Assembly (NCBI GenBank): GCA_015680685.1
Contig: MNCI01022616.1
Span: forward strand, 364-64,363
Source of the DNA: Gnetum montanum
Lineage: Eukaryota; Streptophyta; Gnetopsida; Gnetales; Gnetaceae
Direction: 5' to 3'
DNA: 64,000 nt
This document shows, in pieces, positions 43,808 to 55,678 of this stretch. Position numbers and translations under genes: made by a program. Positions within the stretch are counted from its first letter, which is position 1; every line of letters starts with the position of its first letter. A model generated the notes under the pieces. That model worked only from the letters and a program-made list of their open reading frames with translations. It ran no database searches and was not told the origin of the DNA.

Positions 43808-45937
43808 TATACTGACCTAAATCGTCAGTGTGAGGCTGGAAGGGAAACAGACACCGAAAGATCATCGGGCAGCCACAGCTAACCCTGCCTTCGCTTGAGG
43901 GCAAGCTAGAAAATGAAACGAAGGCAGAGTACCTTGAATGGTTTACACGCAAATCAACCAAGGACTTCCTCGAGCATCAGCTACGACTAGCTTTGGGGTT
44001 ATCGTGAACGATGTAAACGGGATGTAAACGAAATGCAAACAACAACACAAAATGTAAACAAAGTGTATTGAATTATAAATAAAGCATAGACAGAACTATA
44101 TTGTAAACAAAGCATAAATAGAACTAACCAATGTAAATTGAAGGCAATGAACTATATTGTATTGTTTAATAAAAAGGTATGCACCGGTCAAAGTGTAGTT
44201 GCACGTGTGGATGGCAGGTTAAGCACTAAGCCCCAGGATGATGTCTGAAGTGATGATGCGATGATGTGATGTGATGAACGTGAGAAATACTTGGATGCTA
44301 ACAGTCAGATGTGCCGAGTGCCCAAGGATTGCAGGTTCTGTACTTTCTCAGAATCACCAATCTCTCCAATTGCCCCTACTGATTTATGTGAATTGACAAG
44401 GTATTTATAGGGTTGGGCTAGGCTCCGGCACAAAATTCCAAAATGGAATCAACAGCTGAGAGATGAGAGGAAAGCGGATCTGGTGACATGTGTGCAATGG
44501 ACAGTTGTGCTTGGGTTGGATGCATGCTGGCGACAGTTGGATGTGTTGGACAGTTGTGAACGAGTTGGATGTGTGTCGGCAAACTACATTCTTGACCAGG
44601 TACATCGCCTTTTACAATTTATAGGTTATTCAAGTCCATGAAAGTACATTTAATTAAAAATGAGGGCCTAACATGCCCACACATGTGGACTTACAATGAA
44701 ATGTATAACAAGAGAAATTCGACCCCCGTTTGCTTGAAACTTCTTTGTTCCTGAGTCTTTCGGAAATTTTCTGAAATGTTCTGGAAGTTGCTGATGCTGA
44801 GAATTTTCTGCCATTTTCTAAAATTTTTCTGGAATTCGATGAATAATGTTCACGTGATGAATAGTGTTCACATGATGAATAGTGATTTACGCTGATGAAT
44901 AGTGATTTACTCATCCTTAAGCTATGCAGCATAATAAAATGTAGCCGCAGCGTAATCAACTGAAAATACCTCATTTAAGGCCTGAATTTTGATTTTCTGG
45001 AGGTTGGGAGCCGCTGATGTTGAGAATTTTCTGGAAGTTGTTGATGCTGATAATTCTCTACCATTTTCTGAAATATTTTTGTAATTTTCTGGAAGTTGAT
45101 GAATAGTGTTCATGCGATGAATAGTATTTTACGCAGTGAATTGTGTTTTACACTGATGAATAGTGTTTACGCATCCTTAGGCTATGCAACGTAAGAAAAT
45201 GTAGCCGCAACGTAATCAACTGAAAACACTTCATTTAAGGTCCAAACTTTGATTTTCTAGAAGTTGCTGATGCTGAGAATTTCTTACCATTTTCTGCTAT
45301 TTTTCTGGAATTTTCTAGAAGTTGATAAATAGTGTTCATGCGATGAATATTATTTTACGTAGTGAATAGTGTTCATGCGATGAATATTATTTTACGTAGT
45401 GAATAGTGTTCACACGATGAATAGTGTTTATGTAATGAATAGTTTTCACGTGATGAATAGTGTTTACGCAGTGAATAGTGTTCACACGATGAATAGTGAT
45501 TTACGCTAATGAATAATGATTTACGCATCCTTACGCTATGCAGTGTAAGAAAATGTAGCTGCAGCGTAATCAATTGAAAATACCTCATTTAAGGCCCGAA
45601 TTTTGATTTTTTGGAGGCTAGGAGCTGCTAGAGACCTTGGTGAAGGTCATGGGGGGTCCTTATGCTTGGTTTTGGCCTATTTTAACTCAGTTTTGGGGCC
45701 CCAAATGCTAGTGACGTTGATCCTTACGCTATGCAGCGTAAACACAATGTAAGCACATTGTACTTAACCAAAATCGCACTTTTTGACCTTAAAATGGATG
45801 ATTCTTGACACCGAGACTTGCCGTCGTGATTTGTGGGCCCCAGGGGGACCTTGCTTACTCCATGGTGGGCTTCTTGGAGCCATTTCAGAGGCTCTGAAGT
45901 TGTCTGGAAGTGTTGCTAAAGTTTTTGTGGTGTTTCA
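43808..45937 (-). repeat. Element B left (3') LTR
   Basis: It starts TGAAACACCACAAAAAC at 45937 after a polypurine tract and ends TATA (from TACA) at 43808. It matches 55679-57578 along its whole length and is longer because its GAATAGTGTT region carries extra units. The TATA box is at 44402-44410. Confidence 0.85.
44825..45515. repeat. GAATAGTGTT minisatellite in element B left LTR
   Basis: Three blocks of GATGAATAGTGTTCACG-like units separated by GAAGTTGCTGATGCTGAGAATTT blocks, so the array has a higher-order repeat of roughly 230-250 bases. Confidence 0.7.
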
Positions 45938-45950
45938 TTGGCCCCTCTTC
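45938..45950 (-). other. Polypurine tract of element B
   Basis: GAAGAGGGGCCAA on the minus strand, directly before TGAAACACC. Confidence 0.8.
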
Positions 45951-47150
45951 GTTGACGCTTGGAGGAATCCACCCGAGAGGCATCAACAAAGAAGTGCAAA
46001 ACACCATGAACAACAAAGCATCAAACATTAACCATCAACCCTTGGCTGGATGTCATCGCACCATTTTCAAAAGTACATGGGATTGGGGAAATGCAGTTTG
46101 AGATGCAAGGGGAGGGGATTGGTTGTAACAAGGGAAGCTACGAAATTGTTGTTGGAATTTATGGAGAGGAATGCTCTCTCATGAACAAGTTATGTCATCG
46201 GTCCTTGTCAACAGCTGGGTTTTCAGCAGATTTAGAACCGAGACATAGGAGATGCATTCTTTGGAGAAATGGGACTCTTAAAGGGTGTTTACGGGGCCCG
46301 TTGTGAACAACCAAAGCCACGCGATGATGTGCAACATGGTCTCTTTGAGACATAAGTGTAACTATTTTTTTAAGACAATTGTCTTCTCGTCTGGGGCTTA
46401 TATGAGAATGGCCAATAGTCTTTTGTTTATGATGTCAACGGGATCATGAAGACCTTTTCCGCGCATTTTTCTCTTTGACCCTTTTTTTTTCTTTTTTTTT
46501 CGCTTTCTTTTTGTCTTTTTTTTCTCTTTTTTTTTTCTTTTTTTGGTTTTCGCTTTCTTTTTGTCTTTTTTTTTCTTTCTTTTCTTGGTCTTTTTGAAAG
46601 AGCTTGCTTTTTGTACCATGCTTGTGTTTGAGCACTTGCATTTTTCATCATATACTATGTATCGTGTTTTGCATTGCAATTTCTTAGAGAGCTATAGTGT
46701 GCAACAATGTATCAAGATTTTTGTGGTGAGCAAAATGTATCAAGGGGATATAATTGGATAGGATAAAGGAGCATGATGGGGAATAGAGAATGTATCACGA
46801 GTCAGAAATGTACTTATGAATGATGATTAACCCAGTCACGTGTGTCAGGAAAAATGTGATACCTTGTCGTCATGATGAAGTGCATCTATGCACGAACGCC
46901 TTAGAAGTGTCATCCTACAAACACAACTCCAAGAAGATAAGAAAACTACAAATGAAACAGTCAGTCAAACACTTTAGACAATGAGATGGAGTCACCACGT
47001 GCAATTTTCAAAGCAGACAGAATCATGAACAGCATCAATTTTATTAGGCCCCATGAGATGAATCATGCAACAAATCTTTATGAAACAGGAATAACCAACT
47101 ACAACAACAAATCTTTTCAAGCTTTTCCTGGTCGTCGATGATGTCACTAG
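45951..47150 (-). other. Element B 3' untranslated region
   Basis: No gene. The part next to the polypurine tract matches element A (GCACTTCTTTGTTGATGC). A T-rich stretch (46460-46600) with two copies of CGCTTTCTTTTTGTCTTTTT lies in the middle and creates spurious Lys-rich frames on the minus strand. Confidence 0.55.
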
Positions 47151-47157
47151 TTTATAG

Positions 47158-47575
47158 TCTTAGCGGACTATTATGGATTAGTTTCACATCATAACCCCTT
47201 GGACGGTGCCAGTTTAGTGTCGTAGTGGACGGTGCATTGCTAGTTTATAGTAATAGTGGATTATGAAGAGGAAAACTAGTTTATAGTCTTAGAGGACTCT
47301 GGATGCCAGTTTAGTGTCATACCGGATAGAACTCTGTGGTATCAATTTTAAGTCATGATCCAAGACTATTCTATGGTATCAGTTTTAAGTCATGATCCAG
47401 GACTATTCTGTGGTATCAGTTTTAAGTCGTGATGCCAGGACTATTCTGTGGTATCAGTTTTAAGTCATGATCCAGGACTATTCTGTGGTATCAGTTTTAA
47501 GTGATGATGCTAGGACTATTCTGTGGTATCAGTTTTAAGTCATGATGCTAGGACTATGACATACCTCAAGTTTGT
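47158..47575. repeat. 37-bp array after element B integrase
   Basis: Units of about 37 bases, ACTATTCTGTGGTATCAGTTTTAAGTCATGATCCAGG (anchors at 47365, 47402 and 47440), about six copies from 47340. Before them lie spaced AGTTTATAGTCTTAG words. It corresponds to the element A array at 17040-17840. Confidence 0.85.
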
Positions 47576-47579
47576 CAAA

Positions 47580-48760
47580 CATAGTACCTCTTCAAGTACA
47601 AGTGATTTGTAGGATTGGCGAACTCATTTCCGTCCATGTCATCAAGTTTGAATGCTCCATTGTTGTATGCTTTGGTGACTAAATAAGGCCCTTCCCAGTT
47701 GGCTGAGAATTTATTTGGATATTCTCCAGTAGCCTTAAGGACTAAATCTCCTTCTTTGATCGGGCGTTTATGGAGATCATGCTTGTGCCTTTGTCTCTAC
47801 TATCTTTGGTACCATTCAATTTGATCAAGAGTTCATACAGGTTCCTCCTCTACCGAGTCGAGGTCGGCAATGCACAATTCATTATTTTGGCTTTCATCGA
47901 GGAGACCGGAGAGAGTTATCCGCAATGAGGAAACCTGCAATTCTAAAGGTAAAACAGCTTCAGATCTGTATACAAGACTATATGGAGTTTTACCTATGCA
48001 TGTTCAATGTGTCGTTCTATAAGCCCATAATGCGTAAACTAATTGTTCATGCCATCGTTTCTTGCTCTAATTCAACATATTTTTGAGCACTATGATGACA
48101 GTTTTGTTTGTAGCCTCTACTTGACTATTGCTCTGTGGGTAGTAAGGTGATGAAAATGCGTGTTTAATTCCCAAACTTTCACAAAAGCTTTTGGTATCTG
48201 CGCTGCTGAATTGTGGCCCATTGTCGGTAACGATGGTCATTGGAATACCCAAACGAGTTATAATATTTTCCATTATAAAGGTGCAAACGTGCTTTGATGT
48301 GGTCTCCTAAGAGGAATAGCTTCCACCCATTTTTTGAAATATTTAGTTGCAGTGATTATGAAGCTATGGCCTGCTGAAGATGACGGTGTTATTGGTTCAA
48401 TTAAATCTAAATCCCATTTTTGGAATGACCATGTGATTTGTGTGGTATACAGTTCATTAGGTGGCACATGTATCATATTACCATGTTTTTGGCAGATGTC
48501 ACATGTTCTAACCTTGGAGATGCAATCGTATTCCATGTGTGGCCAGTAATAGCCTAAGCGCCTAATCTTTATTGCCATTGCTTTAGATGCTATGTGTCCT
48601 CCACAAAGTCCTTCATAGATTTGTTCTACAATTGTTTGACCATCGGTGCTACTAATGCATGTTAGCAGAATACCTTTGTATGATTTACGACACAAGGTGT
48701 CTCCTATTAATGTGTATTGGCAGGAACGTTTTCGTACAATGTCCTTTTGAGCATTTGTCA
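47580..48760 (-). pseudogene. Element B integrase
   Basis: On the minus strand the zinc domain is YEGLCGGHIASKAMAIKIRRLGYYW then CDICQKH (48640-48500), with both His present. The core has WDLDLIEPITPSSSAGHSF (48440), VTDNGPQFSSAD (48220) and NSQVEATNK (48120), so D, D and E are all present. One frameshift falls at about 48273 between two long open segments. The C-terminal part (48060-47600) is frame-broken. It is better preserved than in element A. Confidence 0.8.
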
Positions 48761-49472
48761 AGTGTTGTGGAGGTTCTCCTTTTAGAAGGTACTTTTTTAC
48801 GTCATCATACCATTCTATTGCGTGTGTTGTACTAACAGATGCTATAGGTACTTCATTTAGAGTGTTAATTATAGGTTTGGCAAAACTGGTTATAGAACTA
48901 GGCAATGCATGAAACATTTCAGGTGTCATGTTTAAGGATAGTGTGGCAAGTGCATCAGCGATGGTATTTTTGCTTCTAGAGATGTGTTGTATATCCACTT
49001 CTACTAGTTGCCTCACTAGATGTTTAGTCAAATCACAATACGGTTGAAAATGGAGAGCTTTGCATGTGTAGGCTTCAGTGACTTGATTAATAACTAATTA
49101 CGAATCGCCTCGAACTACAAGGCATGAGATTCCCGAAGTTAGCATTGCTTGAAGTCCTCTAAGAAGACCTTCGTATTCTGCTATTGTATTGGTGCAAGGA
49201 AAGTTTAAGTGATAAGTAGAAGGTTGGATTTCCCTAGAGGGGTATATTAAAATAGCTGCAGCACTCCCTCCTCGAGAGGTTGAGGCCCCATCAAAGTAGA
49301 GAATTGCCTCATAATTATTAGGTACGGTGTCTATACTATTAACATTTTCATCTGGGACTGCGAGGTTTATCATTGTTTGATCATGCATTGGTGAGATAGT
49401 TAGTTGCGTGGCTATTGCTTGACCTTTTGTGGAAGATTGAGTGACATAGTGTAAATCAAACTCTACAATCAT
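48761..49472 (-). pseudogene. Element B second RNase H
   Basis: Archaeal-type RNase H with YFDGASTSRGGSAA (49295), IAEYEGLLRGLQA (49170), RGDS (49100) and ISRSKNTIADALATLS (48970). The catalytic Asp, Glu and Asp are kept. One stop near 49098 divides it. The linker WYDDVKKYLLKGEPPQHL leads to integrase. Confidence 0.8.
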
Positions 49473-50969
49473 CGCTTTCCACCTAGCTAACCTACTTGAC
49501 TCATAGATGTTATTAGTGATAGCACAGAGAACATTATCCTTGCAAATGATGTAAACCTAATTATGGAAGAGATAATGCTGCCATTTCTTCAAGGAGAATA
49601 CGAGGGCAAGACATGATTTTTCTACATCATTGTATCGTTGTTCGTAGGCTATTAAAGCATGGCTTAGATAATATACAGGGATCTCGACCCCATCCTGACA
49701 TTTTTGACAAAGCATGGATGTGATGGAAGAACCAAAAGTTGCAAGATAGATGTAGAAAGGTTTGTCACTTTGTGGAGGATAAATAGTTGGTAGTTGGGCC
49801 AATTCTTGTTTTATGTTCTCAAACGCTTCTTGGCATTGTTGAGTCAATTGGAAATGTACATTCTTTTGTAATAGATGTTGCATAGGACTCAACTTATCTA
49901 TCAGCCTTTCGATAAAGTGTCTAATGAATTGCAGCCTACCTTGGAGGCTGCGTAGTTCGGTAAGGTTTCTTGGTGGTTGCATATTGGTTATCGCTTTAAC
50001 CTTATCAGGGTCTACCTGTGTCCCTATTTCGGAAACTAGGAAACCAAGCATTTTACCCATTTTAACACTGAAGACAAACTTTTTTGGGTTGAGCCTAAGG
50101 TCATATTTGAGACAACGTTTAAGCACTAAGTCTAGATCTTTTGCATGTTGTTTAGTTGTTTTAGATTTGACCGCTATATCATCAACATAATCATTGAGCA
50201 AATTGAGCATGTAGTCACTAAATATGTATGTCATTGCTCACTGATATGTAGCACCTACATTTTTAAGACCAAATGCCATCATCGTATAACAAAATGTCCC
50301 CCAAGGTTTCATAAAAGTTGTTCTAAGTTGATGCTCTGGATTAATTCTTATTTGATTGTAGCTTGAAAATCCATCCATGAAGGACAATAGTGCATGCCCA
50401 GTAGTCATGTCAATAAGTTGATCAATACTAGGTAACGGGAAATCATCTTTTATAGTGACTATATTGAGGTCACGGAAATCAATACATATGTGTATACTAC
50501 TATTCTTCTTGGGGACTACAACAATGTTTGATACCCAATCAGAATAGTCAACGGCTTAGATGAAACTGACTTGGTAAAGCTTTGTGATCTCAGCGCAGAC
50601 TGCTAATTCGACTTCGAGTCTAACCTTTCGTGCTTTTTGCTTTACTGGTTTAATTGTTTCATCAAGAATAATGTTATGTTGGATGATCCGGGGGTCTAGT
50701 CCTGGCATGTCTGTATCTGACCATGCGAATGTTTTTACATTGTCTTTTAAAACCTGAGTGATGTCACCTACGAGTTGCAGATCTAGTAAGGCACTTAATT
50801 TCAAGGTCTTGGATTTGTTGTTGACTGTGGTAATGGGGATCTCAACCAGAGGATCTTCAATGATATTGTTAGCTTCTAAGTCTAGATTTTTAGCTATGTT
50901 TTTAGGCCAGTCTGACGTTTCTTGAGTGGAGGCTATCAAATCAATATAGGTGGATGGACTTAGATCCAA
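49473..50969 (-). pseudogene. Element B reverse transcriptase and degenerate RNase H
   Basis: Reverse transcriptase with TFAWSDTDMPGLDPRI (50715), conserved fingers (50530-50440), LSFMDGFSSYNQI-like sequence (50390) and the intact catalytic YVDD at 50178-50189. The segment from 50234 down to 49557 is open for 225 codons. It includes the connection RNase H start FYIYLATFGSSITSMLC, again without the catalytic Asp, and YYLSHALIAYEQRYNDVEKSCLAL. Stops lie near 50222-50235 and near 50556. Domain order and motifs match element A. Confidence 0.85.
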
Positions 50970-51419
50970 AGATTATGGGCAAATTGCTCTTTCTATATCT
51001 TCGTATGGTCTATTGAGAGACAATATTGAGAGGATGTTGTGGTTGGTAATGATGCTCACTCCTGCCAATTAAAAAAGGAGCGAAATAAGAGACACTTCCT
51101 CAGTAGGAGACTTACAAAGTGTAAACGAATATAGGATAACTAGTTTGGTGGAATGTATAAAGACTAATGTAATGGCCTGAATTTTAATTATGGTATAAAA
51201 TGATTGCATTTTTATCTTTATGTTTCATGTAAATATTTTTTTCATTTTTCATGTTTTTTATTGTTTTTCTTTGTTTTCTGGAGTATATGTGTGCAACTAA
51301 ATGTAAGTTTGAAAAAGAAGGTAACAACCCTGCATGAATCTAAATTGTAAGTTGTAACTTGTAAGCAGAAATTCAATGTAAGATGATGAGATTTTGTAAA
51401 TCTGTAATTTGTTAGCTCT
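50970..51419 (-). other. Spacer between array and element B pol
   Basis: About 450 bases, AT-rich, no gene. In element A the matching spacer is about 5.8 kb because it holds the antisense gene and its arrays. Confidence 0.6.
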
Positions 51420-51836
51420 AGTTTAAAGCCATTTCGGGCTTGGTACGTCAGTTTAAAGTCTTGATCGACTATTGCATCTATTGTTAAAGAAAGGATTATC
51501 AGTTTTATGCCATGGTGGGCCAAAGGTAGTAATGTTTTCAAGAAGTTTTAAATGGAACAGGCCATTTCTGACCGTGGCTAGTTTAATGTCATTGCGGACG
51601 ATTGTTGGCAATTTTAACGTCATACCGAATGTGTCATAGTTTAACGTCATTTCAGATAGTTCGTAGTTTAACGTCATTTCGGACAGTTCGTAGTTTAATG
51701 TCATTTTGGACAGTTCATAGTTTAACGTCATTTCAGACAGTTCGTAGTTTAACTTCATTTCGGACAATTCATAGTTTAACGTCATTTCGGATAGTTCATA
51801 GTTTAACATCATTTCGGACAATTTGTATCATTCGTT
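51420..51836. repeat. 27-bp array after element B protease
   Basis: About eight units of exactly 27 bases from 51630 to 51830, plus strand AGTTTAACGTCATTTCGGACAGTTCGT, followed by looser units to 51420. Because 27 is a multiple of three, an open frame of nine-residue repeats appears on the minus strand. Confidence 0.85.
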
Positions 51837-51838
51837 CT

Positions 51839-52841
51839 AGTTGTTGAGTTGCCTCTTGATCTTTTGTAGCTTAACATATGGGGCTGGGTGTATGGGTATG
51901 ATCTTATATTCACCTTCCCCTTCATCGGTGATGTCGAAGGGTAGTTCTGTCCAAGAGACACCAGTAGGAATGGCTCCTATGTCTGTGTCTCCTTGTGTTT
52001 CTTTAGTGCTAATTGGATTGTAAGTCAGTGTTGGGTTCACGTTCTGATGTATGTTCATGGTTTCTTGTTTAGGCTTAACGAACTTGATTTCTGACCCTTG
52101 ACCTACCTCAAGGCATGAGAAAGTGATTGATGTTGTTGTATCCCCATATATGATGATCTCACCACCCTCATAAGGTAGGTGGATCTCCTAATGGATTGGT
52201 GAAGATACGACTTTAAGTTGAGCTAGCCAAGGACGTCCTAGGATTAGATTAAACCCTGGCATTTCATCAACTACTATGAATTCAGCTAATGTAGGGAATT
52301 GGTTACCTGCTATGAAATCTAAAGTAACCATGTCTTTCACTCCCACACAGGAACCACTGAAAGATCTCAAGAAAGAGGTTGTTGCCGGTTGTACTTGTTT
52401 AGTGAGTCCCAATTTTTCGATGATGGAAAAAGGTATTACATTTGTTGCTGCACCATCATCGACATGCACCCTACATATTTTGAAATGATCAACCTGTATT
52501 GTTATGAACATAGGGGTTGTGGTGATTTCCCCTGTTTTCTTATCTAGCTTAATGTCCTTAACGCGAAACTCTAGGGATGTAGTCTTCGATTCCTGAATTT
52601 GTGGGGATAATGTTGCATAAATAGATGGTTCATCTGTAGGAAGATCCTCACTAACAGGAACTGAAGTTAGCATCCGTATGAGAGCCTCTCGATGTACTGG
52701 TGAAGTCATTACTAGGTCATACAAACTTAAAGAAGTATTCTTTTGTTTTAAGGCCTGTGTGACCTGGGTCAATGCATTTCCTAGGTCTTTACAGTTTGGG
52801 ACATTCTTATCCATAGAGATTTGGTCCATTTGACCTAGCAT
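51839..52841 (-). pseudogene. Element B protease region
   Basis: The pre-protease helix ALTQVTQALKQKNTSLSLYDLV (52770), KLDKKTGEITTTPMF (52540) and the active-site segment HVDDGAATNVIP (about 52470-52440), followed by FNLILGRPWLAQLKVV (52240). An open frame of 217 codons covers 52841-52188. The last part to 51839 continues after one stop and ends KIKRQLNN plus stop, the same end as in element A. Confidence 0.8.
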
Positions 52842-52850
52842 TTGTATTTC

Positions 52851-53519
52851 TTACAGAGGGGTTTTTACGTTAGTAGCTGGGGATAATGGGTTTGGGATAT
52901 GACTCGCGACTTCATCTTTGTTTTGGTGACTTGTACTACGCTCATTAACAAACAGACTCATGGGAACGGTGTTTAGCGGTGTAGGCTTTGGCAGTCCTAA
53001 TTTGTGTCCATGGTATTCTCTCTCCAAGCGCTCTCTTTTTTCTCTTTCCAAGCACTCTCTTATTAGCCTATCAGCAAGATGTTCTCGCAAAAGTCATCAA
53101 GAAGTGCAGGTGGGTTGTGTACCAAAGTGTTTTGGCACCCAGACCACAAAGGGAATGGGTCGGTTTTTAGATGGTATGTTTGTTGTGGCAACTGAAGGGG
53201 GTATGTGGATGAAGAATGGTCTTTGTGGCACAGGAGATGTGCGGATGATGAAAGGGACTTGAGGAGATGTTGGGGTAGGTGTGTTTACTGAAGGCCTCTA
53301 AATCACAAAAGGTCTTCGTGGAACGTCTTGTCTATTTTCCACATGGACAATATTAATCACATATGGTGCATCATTGATGTTGAGAGGATCCTTGTAGACC
53401 CCCATGGATTGGTTTTGGGGTATTACCGAGTTTGCCTTATTGAATACTACTTCACCCCTATCAATCATGCGTTGTATGTCTTGTTTCAATGTAAAATAGT
53501 AATCCGTTCCATGGCCGGG
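52851..53519 (-). pseudogene. Element B gag-protease linker
   Basis: It begins KQDIQRMIDRGEVVFNKANSV and NQSMGVYKDPLN (as in A) and then has PYVINIVHVENRQ and PRRPFVI. The PYVVRVPPA-type repeats are damaged and fewer. A Glu/Arg/Leu-rich segment (53090-52950) matches the LTREHLEKERQR part of A. Confidence 0.6.
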
Positions 53520-55524
53520 TCATTGGTGATATTTGCAAAACCTATTCAACCTAAAGCCTTTTGGAATGGAAGGTTCATTGGTTGTTGCTAAGGCTAGATT
53601 TTTGGCCAATTCGCAAAAGCGATCATATCTTTGTGAGGCCGCAGGAGACATTTGTTTGTGTTGAATTAGCCTGGCCTTTAGAAGTTGATCAAGTAGTTGT
53701 GAAGGCTTCATGGGCAATGATGTGTATTGAGCAGGGTCTTTCCTTTTGAAGGTATGGGCATGACTTGTGTTATTATTTTTATTTGAGGAATTTTCAGGTG
53801 TATGAGTGGATGTGGTTCTTTCATGGTTGTTTGGGATAGTGGGTTGTTTTCCCTTAGCCACTGCTGCTATCGTTGTTTTGGATTTATCTTTCCTCATGTG
53901 TTGGCTCCTAAAGGTTGAGTAGGCTGGGTCATTACTTGTTTGTGCAGCCTCTTCTATGTCTTTAATTTGTACGAATGCTTGACTCAAAGTACGGGCTTTC
54001 AGGTAGTAAAGTTTTGACTTAATAAAGTCATTCACGACCAACTTAAGGATGGTGAGTAAATATGTTTCAAGGATAGGTTCGTGAAGTTCGTTTAAGGCTG
54101 CACTCCACCTTTGGATAAATTTCTGTGCTGGCTCTAATGGCGCTTGTTTAACTTGAATCAAGCTATCTAATGTGGCTTCAGGTTTCAGATTGTACTTGAA
54201 ACGGGTGACAAACTGATGCAACAAATTCTCTAAAGAAGATATGGAGCTACGGGGTAAAGATTGGTACCAGTCTAAGGCTTTTCCAGTTAAGGACATTGCA
54301 AATACTCGCAAAATTACATGGGACCATGCTTGAACTAAAATTCTTTCGGTTATAAATGTCACTAGGTGGGCATGTGGTTCCCCTTCTCCACTGTACTTGG
54401 TTAGTTGAGGTAATGAGACTTCTTTTAGCAAGCTCAAGGGTGGAACTGAGGGGTCAATTGGGTCATATTGATAGAAATCTAGTACCTTGACTTCCTCATT
54501 GTTGAATGTTTTAAGGCGTTTTAATTCCTCTGCCAACGAGTGCATCATTTTTTGTGTGTCTACCCATTCTTGGGCGGTAGGCAAACCGGTGGATTGAACG
54601 GATTGTGGATGACAATGATTTAATTATTGCATTGTTTGTAAAGAAAGGCTATTGGGCTAACATTTGTTATGGTGGGATGGTATTCGAGACTGAGACTACT
54701 GGTGGAACCCATTGCATAGTCACAGGTTGTGAGGTAACACCTTGAACATGTTGGGTTGGAGTAGTCAATGGTGCCCCATGAATCTGCATCTAGGGTATGT
54801 CATGGGTGGATGTGGAAGCTGGTATGGCTGACGGTATTCCTATTACTTGAGGTTGGAAGATTGACCCTGCGTTGGTTTGGGGGAGTTGTTGGGACTACAC
54901 TTGTGGAGGAATGATGGAAGTGGATGCATCAAAGTAAATGTTATTGAGCACAGAGAAGATAGGGATGGAATGGGGAATAGGTGCTCGAGTGTTTATGGAT
55001 GAAGAAGGAAACACAGCTTCTTCCAGGAAAGGATGGGATAATGGGTTTATGTAGGCATGGGGACTAACAGTATGGTATGATTCCCCATGTTCAGATTGGG
55101 TTGCGAAGTCATCTTCTTCGTCTTGAGGCTCTATGGGAGGTAGTTGTAAGGCTTGATTTCTAGCCATAAGAAGCTAGGATATGAGTTTATGATGGTTTTT
55201 AGATAGTGGGATTATGTCAAAAGCTGAAGGGATAAACTCATATCCTCCTTTGTGGATGAATTCATATTCTCGCTTAGCTTCCCTCTCTACACGATCAATG
55301 GGTAGGTTGGCTTGGATTTTGACATAGATAAAATTATACTGCTCGGGTGTAAGAGTTGCGTGAATAGGGCCTTTACCTTGTAACCTGAGGGATTGGCATG
55401 TAGGGCCTTGAGGATTTATATGTTCAATAATGGTTATGGATTCTATAGCAGTCACAAGGTTTGAAGCTTCAGCCCCAAAGTCAGCAATCAGTAGTGCTAC
55501 TGGGTTGACTTGGGAAGATCCCAT
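53520..55524 (-). pseudogene. Element B gag
   Basis: The capsid polyprotein begins MGSSQVNPVALL at 55524 and is open to 55174 with QYNFIYVKIQANLP and REYEFIHKGGYEFIP. After one stop a Pro/Ser-rich part follows (55167-54895), then a broken linker (54890-54590). The capsid core is an open frame of 354 codons (54584-53520) with LTGKALDWYQSLPRSS, LLHQFVTRFKYNLKPE, AQKFIQRWSAALNELHE and KRKDPAQYTSLPMKPSQLLDQ. It ends in the zinc-knuckle start FCKYHQ followed by TGA. One of the longest preserved frames in the window. Confidence 0.85.
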
Positions 55525-55678
55525 GATAAACGTGAATGGACTGGGGTAGATGAATGGAGTTGGATCGCAAGTAGCTGTAGCGTGGCGTGACACAAGCTCA
55601 GTGTGATTAACAGTTGACAGGTAATTAAGTTTTAACCAATAACAAGAAGAAAGTGGCCCTCCTTCTAGCGCCAAAAAC
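55525..55678 (-). other. Element B leader and primer-binding site
   Basis: GTTTTTGGCGCTAGAAGGAG follows the LTR end at 55679, then AAGTGGCC-type leader sequence. The frame is open through the leader into gag, but the ATG at 55524 is the likely start. Confidence 0.65.

Noticed and set aside
46398-46679. Lys-rich minus-strand frames
   Set aside because: They arise from a T-rich low-complexity stretch in the element B 3' untranslated region.
51453-51821. A protein with nine-residue repeats (NYELSEMTL)
   Set aside because: The 27-base DNA repeat is a multiple of three, so the frame is open by chance. The homologous array in element A has stops and frame changes.
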